Shown here one piece after another: positions 59,344 through 64,000 of a DNA stretch of 64,000 bases. Position 1 is the stretch's first letter; each line of letters starts with the position of its first letter. The DNA is from Zeugodacus cucurbitae (taxonomy: Eukaryota > Arthropoda > Insecta > Diptera > Tephritidae): assembly GCF_028554725.1 (NCBI RefSeq), contig NC_071667.1, positions 50,647,501 to 50,711,500 of the forward strand. Reading direction: 5' to 3'. Below the pieces are notes generated by a model, which saw only the letters and a list, made by a program, of their open reading frames with translations, was not told the origin of the DNA and searched no databases. The translations under genes and the position numbers were made by a program.

Positions 59344-60065
59344 TCATAGTTCATCGCAGTTTTTACATATAAGTGTTTCCATTATACATTTTCCGCAAAC
59401 ATATTTTTTACATTTAGAGCAAATTTTGTTGGTTTTGTTTTCTTTACAGTATCCTATTTGACATCTCATACGTTTATAAGCATCTGTAGTAGACTTACTG
59501 CCTTCCCTAAATAAAAGCGTTGGCGGAACGTTTTTTAACGCTCAGCGTTAACGTCGATGCGCCATCCCTAAATAAAAGCAGCAACTTTACGTCAAATATG
59601 AAACTGTTTAATTGAATTGTTGTTGTGAAATTTTATTGTACAGAGAAACTTCGTTTTTCGCAGCCAACTTTACTTCGGAACGCTCTGTCAAAATAGAAAA
59701 TTTCAACCGCTCAGCGTCGCCGTCGCGTTATTTCGGTATGCGCCACACAAATTGTATGGGCTTGAGAATTTTTTGACAGTCATTTGCCGCTGACGCTTTT
59801 ATTTAGGGAAGGCAGTTAGGCAACGATCCTTTCGTATTTTTTCCTGTTTTGGTTGTTCACGGGCTTCTCGAAAATCGGCGCTAAGTTCTTCTGCTAGCTT
59901 GAGTAAAAAATCTTGTCTCGAGATATTTTCTCCTGTCGTTTGCTTGTACAAAATCCAGGCATTTATGCCAGCTAAATCGAGGATATTGAAAAAAACTTGG
60001 AGAGGCTGACTTTTTTTATCAAAACGAATAAATATAAGAATTTCGGTAAAATTATTTCTGCTCAT
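59344..60065 (-). pseudogene. piggyBac transposase C-terminal remnant
   Basis: The first part (60065 down to about 59819) has PLQVFFNILDLAGINAWILY followed shortly by a DFLLKLAEEL segment, typical of the end of the piggyBac catalytic domain. After the MITE the frame resumes, shifted by one, with the cysteine-rich zinc-binding end: MRCQIGYC, KICSKCKKYVCGKC and LICKNCDEL, stop at 59344-59346. By family knowledge the catalytic core cuts and joins DNA at TTAA and the cysteine-rich end binds the terminal repeats. The catalytic aspartates are missing, deleted upstream, so it cannot act. Confidence 0.85.
59498..59815. mobile_element. MITE, 318 bp, TTA duplication, inside piggyBac remnant
   Basis: The ends CTGCCTTCCCTAAATAAAAG and (inverted) the same 20 bases, followed by CGT and CGTCAG respectively, are near-perfect inverted repeats. 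TTA flanks both ends (59495-59497 and 59816-59818). The TWA-type duplication suggests PIF/Harbinger. A second CCCTAAATAAAAGC lies at 59566-59579. The host coding sequence on both sides proves the insertion. Confidence 0.88.
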
Positions 60066-60374
60066 AGTTTCAATCTAAAATTTGATATTTTCTTGAAATT
60101 ATTCTGAGCTATTTTCGTTAAATTACTTTACGCAACAGTCTATGGAAGAATGTGCAACTTACTGACTACAAATATGACTCGATAATCTTATAAAACAGAA
60201 AAATTCTCTCCGGATCAAATGACCCGTTGTGGTAGATATCGGTATACAACAAGGATTAATTACTTAGAAAAAGTCATGAAGTGAAATGTGCAAACACAAT
60301 AAAATTATACGTGCATTTTCAATGCAAAAGTTCAAAATGGGTCATTTGACCCGTTATGGTATGTTTAGTGTTAA

Positions 60375-60658
60375 ATGTCCAAAAATTAGTACTTTGTCTG
60401 ATCTGGCAACAATTCAAATTGTTTTAAAAAACGCTAATTGCATCACTTCACATCACTTTATCCATGGTTTAACCATTAAAAAAGACGCCTACAGGAGGAT
60501 TTTTCAAAATTAAAATTATTTTCGAAGATAAGGTATTTTTCTGGTACGTTATCTAAACTGTCTCGGCTTGATGCGAGGCATCATCTTTTCAAAACGATGC
60601 CCATGATTACTCATTTTCTACTGGATCGATTTAACCTGTATTTTTCTGAGTCTTCAAT
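60375..60658. other. Unassigned DNA
   Basis: Nothing recognisable between the piggyBac end and the LINE. Confidence 0.4.
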
Positions 60659-62116
60659 ATGTATGTATGTGATTGGCGTTGCAACCGTTTAGCCGGTTAT
60701 AGCCGAATCGACGATAGTGCGCCACCTCTCTCTCTCCTTCGCAGTTCGGCGCCAGTTGGAGATCCCAAGTGGAACCAGGTCGCTCTCCACCTGGTCCCTC
60801 CAACGGAGTGGAGGCCTTCCCCTTCCTCGGCTTCCTCCGGCGGGTACTGCATCGAACACTTTCAGGGCTGGAGTGTTTTCGTCCATTCGGACAACATGAC
60901 CTAGCCAGCGTAGCCGCTGTCTTTTTATTCGCTGAACTATGTCTATGTCGTCGAATAACACATACAGCTCATCGTTCCATCGTCTGCGGTATTCGCCGTT
61001 GCCAATGTTCTGAGGACCATAAATCTTGCGCAAAATTTTCCTCTCGAAAACTCCTAATGTCGTCTCATCTGATGTTGACATCGTCCAAGCTTCTGCACCG
61101 TAAAGCAGGACGGGAATGATAAGCGACTTGTAGAGCTTGATTTTGGTTCGTCGAGAGAGGACTTTACTGTTCAATTGCCTACTCAGTCCAAAGAAGCACC
61201 TGTTGGCAAGAGTTATTCTGCGCTGGATTTCGAGGCTGACATTGTTCGTGTTGTTGATGCTGGTTCCCAGGTATACGAAATTATCTACGACCTCGAAGTT
61301 ATGACTGTCAACAGTGACGTGGGAGCCAAGACGCGAATGCGCCGACTGTTTGTTTGATGACAGGAGATATTTCGTCTTGTCCTCATTCACCTCCAGACCC
61401 ATTCGCTTCGCCTCCTTATCCATGCGGGAAAAAGCAGAACAAACGGCGCGGTTGTTGCTTCCGATGATATCAATATCATCGGCGTACGCCAGGAGCTGTA
61501 CACTCTTGTAGAAGATTGTACCTTCTCGGTTTAGTTCTGCAGCTCTTATAATTTTCTCCAGCATCAGGTTAAAGAAGTCGCACGATAGTGAGTCACCTTG
61601 TCTGAAACCTCGTTTGGTATCGAACGGCTCGGAGAGCCGTATTAGTTTTGCGGGGATACCAAATTCAGACATAGCGGCATAAAGGCAACTCCTTTTCGTG
61701 CTTCGAAAGCAGCTTTAAAGTCGACAAAGAGATGGTGTGTGTCGATCCTCTTTTCACGGGTCTTCTCCAAGATTTGGCGCATGGTGAATATCTGGTCAGT
61801 TGTCGATTTTCCAGGTCTAAAGCCACACTGATAAGGTCCAATCAGTTTGTTGACGGTGGGCTTTAGTCTTTCACACAGTACGCTCGATAGAACCTTGGAT
61901 GCGATATTTAGGAGGCTGATCCCACGGTAATTGGCGCAGATTGTGGGATCTCCCTTTTTATGGATTGGGCAGAGCACACTGAGATTCCAATCGTCAGGCA
62001 TGCTTTCTTCCGACCATATTCTGCAAAGAAGCTGATGCATGCACCTTATCAGTTTTTCGCCGCCGTATTTGAATAGTTCTGCCGGTAATCTATCGGCCCC
62101 CGCTGCTTTGTTGTTG
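60659..62116 (-). pseudogene. RTE-like LINE, 5'-truncated, very close to the 9.2-kb copy
   Basis: The 3' end and ATGTATGTATG tail match 9233-9243, and the body matches the 9.2-kb copy closely. The frame 60689-61672 (327 codons) includes QGDSLSC, YADD and the GRPPLRW C-terminus. A deletion of about 55 bp near 61636 removes the segment with SVMIGKDL, and a short loss near 61700 in the VDFKAAF box shifts the frame into 61642-62040, which keeps CPIHKKGD and FRPGKSTTDQ. Homology stops at 62116, so the endonuclease is absent. It is dead, but its similarity to the 9.2-kb copy suggests a recent common source. Confidence 0.9.
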
Positions 62117-64000
62117 ATACATATATTCTAAGATTCTCTTAAAATATCAATCTTTTAGCTTTCCTGATATACAAAATGTTTATTAAAATAGGACCCAAGT
62201 ATGGCACAATAAATTCTACACATTTCAGAAATTATTAAAAAAATCTTCTTTTTCTCTCTCCCCCTCTTTACTTTAAAAATAAATGTCGTCTAATATTTCT
62301 TTAAACAAATCTCTATAGCCAGAATTCTGGTTAAAAATTATTCCAAATACTTAAATCTTACATGAACAGTGACATACACAAAATCATTTGGAGTCCATTT
62401 CCTGATGAAACTGTGTGTTAGAGTATTTCACTCAAGTAAAATTCAGGTATACTTATATAACAAACATATTGCATAACTATTAGTTAGTATGTCCTGCCAA
62501 AATATTCACCTTTAGCTCACTTAAGTCGCATTTAGACTCCGATTCAACTAATGAAATCGTAATGGCACTCAAAAAGGCGAATTAAAAACAAAAATTGGCA
62601 AATACAGAAAGGCAAGCAAATGTAACCTGTTAAGATTACATTGAGATTGTGAAAGACAGAAAAAATGAGATTTGAAGGCATTTAAAGGCTGTGTATGCTC
62701 AATGTCTCAACGCTTATGTATTGAACATACAAACTGAACATTTAAGAAACACATACGGACGCGCACACGAACATACCTATCACACGTTAGGCCAATCATT
62801 TTCAGATTGCAAAGTCGGCCTTGATTCGCAAGCATATCCTACAACGCATTGCACCTACCGCTTTAGACTTGCTCACATTTATGTATGTTTACTCTGTAGC
62901 ACTTCGTGTCTGTTAGTTGAGCCACACACGCGCCAATGTTGTGTCTGTTTTAAAGTGGACATTCACGTGTAGTTACTTGAGGTCATTTTCTTCTTTCATT
63001 TCTCTTTCCATCAACTTTCGCTGAACAGTTTTGCCTTAAGTGTTGGCCTAACTTAGTTTGCCAAAACATTTCAAGTCGTCGGCATGATAGCTTTGCATCA
63101 GTTTATATAACTAAACTCAACGCTGTTCTGCTCACTTAAGCAATTTGATACAATTGTGCCATGTATGTAATCTGCAGTGAGATTAACTAGTTACAAACTA
63201 CTTTTCAACTGGTATGTATTACAACCCGAACTCTTCTGGCCACTGTCTATTTACATTTAAGAAATAGGAACTTTACTTGAGCTCGTTTCTCTTGTCGTCT
63301 TGTGATTGATTGATTATAAAAGATATAGTGGTTTATACCAGTTTTTGTTTGATTCGACAATTCATACTTGAATAACACAATAATTGCCATAAGTTGCTAT
63401 TTTTCTGGCTAGTTGAATTAAAAGCAATAAATTATATTCTTAAATCAGTCAATTTTCTAACTAGGTTACTACAAAATGGGGCACTTCGTATATAGACTTA
63501 TGCAAAGCCCAAAATGAAGTACAGCGGTTGAAAGGCAGAAAAAAGCACACAGTTATCTAGTTGCATTCATTCATATATAGTATATCAATATGTTTCTATA
63601 TTATAAAACGTTTTGTAAATATCCTGTAAGAAGAAAGCCGCTGTAAATTTCGGACACGCGACAAGTGAAATAAATTAGCCAAACACTCTAACTCACCTCA
63701 TGTGAAAACTAAATGTTGGAAAACCAGCTAGATGGTACAGAATTATATAAATACTTACAGCCAACCTCAGCAACCAAAAATGGAAATGCACTTTAACTTC
63801 CACACACTTTGGCATGTAAAAAGGCTATAACTTTTATTTTGGTTATAAAATGCAAACCGTATAATTATTGGGCCAGTATCTTTATTATTAGCAATACATT
63901 AAATGCCACTGAAATATGTTGGCAGTTAAATCATATGACAACTTGAAGTGACGAAACGCTCAACATTATTCCTTAATCTCAGTAAATTGTTTGTAGTTAA
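62117..64000. other. Unassigned AT-rich DNA
   Basis: No gene or element is recognised. The 93-codon frame at 62691-62972 has no domain. Confidence 0.45.

Larger units (their letters stand above)
57950..60374 (-). mobile_element. Internally deleted piggyBac-like element with two insertions
   Basis: The ends carry related inverted motifs: ACCATAGCGGGTCAATTGAC at about 57969 and, inverted, ACCATAACGGGTCAAATGAC at about 60343-60362, with TTAA outside each (57950-57953 and 60371-60374). TTAA is the piggyBac target. Inside on the minus strand is the C-terminal end of a piggyBac transposase (59344-60065). Most of the gene is gone, since only about 300 bp lie between the coding remnant and the right end. 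A CAAGTAAGG-family member (58118-59333) sits in the 3' non-coding part and a 318-bp MITE (59498-59815) sits in the coding part. The exact left end is less certain than the right. Confidence 0.78.

Noticed and set aside
1..64000. LTR retrotransposons, endogenous viral genes, tRNA or rRNA genes
   Set aside because: I looked for gag-pol or envelope-like frames, long terminal repeats and RNA-gene motifs and saw none that I could support.

Overview
The window looks like AT-rich, intergenic or intronic DNA from a dipteran insect, most likely a tephritid fruit fly. The reasoning rests on the transposon set: a rosa-type DD41D mariner relative (a group first described from Ceratitis rosa), insect Helitrons, RTE- and jockey-clade LINEs, a piggyBac remnant, and many short terminal-inverted-repeat elements. 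I found no host gene I can name. The substantial open reading frames with recognisable domains all belong to mobile elements; species and chromosome cannot be fixed from the sequence.

Layout. 1-4559: the 3' part of an autonomous Helitron whose Rep/helicase gene is split by an apparently intact 1,306-bp rosa transposon (1866-3171). An inverted helicase fragment (3959-4248) lies just behind the gene and still shows the unoccupied rosa target site. About 5926-7237: older Helitron debris ending in a second Helitron 3' terminus. 8184-8468: an unassigned reading frame with a secretion-like hydrophobic stretch. 9233-12440: a minus-strand RTE-like LINE with an uninterrupted 996-aa endonuclease/reverse-transcriptase frame; four further copies (14.9, 26.4, 53.6 and 60.7 kb) and one ancient relic (29.2 kb) are truncated or broken. 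17482-18681, 49142-50081, 55331-57206 and 58118-59333: members of a roughly 1.2-kb non-coding repeat bounded by CAAGTAAGG and GTATAAA, here called the CAAGTAAGG family; partial or inverted copies occur elsewhere. 24356-25986: a pogo-like element beside a non-autonomous Helitron. 29.6-40.1 kb: several small inverted-repeat elements and an RNase H-bearing LINE relic. 42469-49170: a 3,351-bp direct tandem duplication with no length difference between copies, each copy holding the same broken reading frame. 55-60.4 kb: nested insertions, including a jockey LINE inside a family member that is itself inside an older member, and a piggyBac remnant carrying two further elements. 62.1-64.0 kb: unassigned AT-rich DNA.

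There is no pathway linking genes here. What the window records is layered insertion. The freshest-looking elements are the rosa transposon and the 9.2-kb LINE, because their frames are uninterrupted; neither has been shown to be active. The tandem duplication is either a recent event or an assembly duplication. All judgements come from reading motifs, termini and target duplications by eye; no database search was run.
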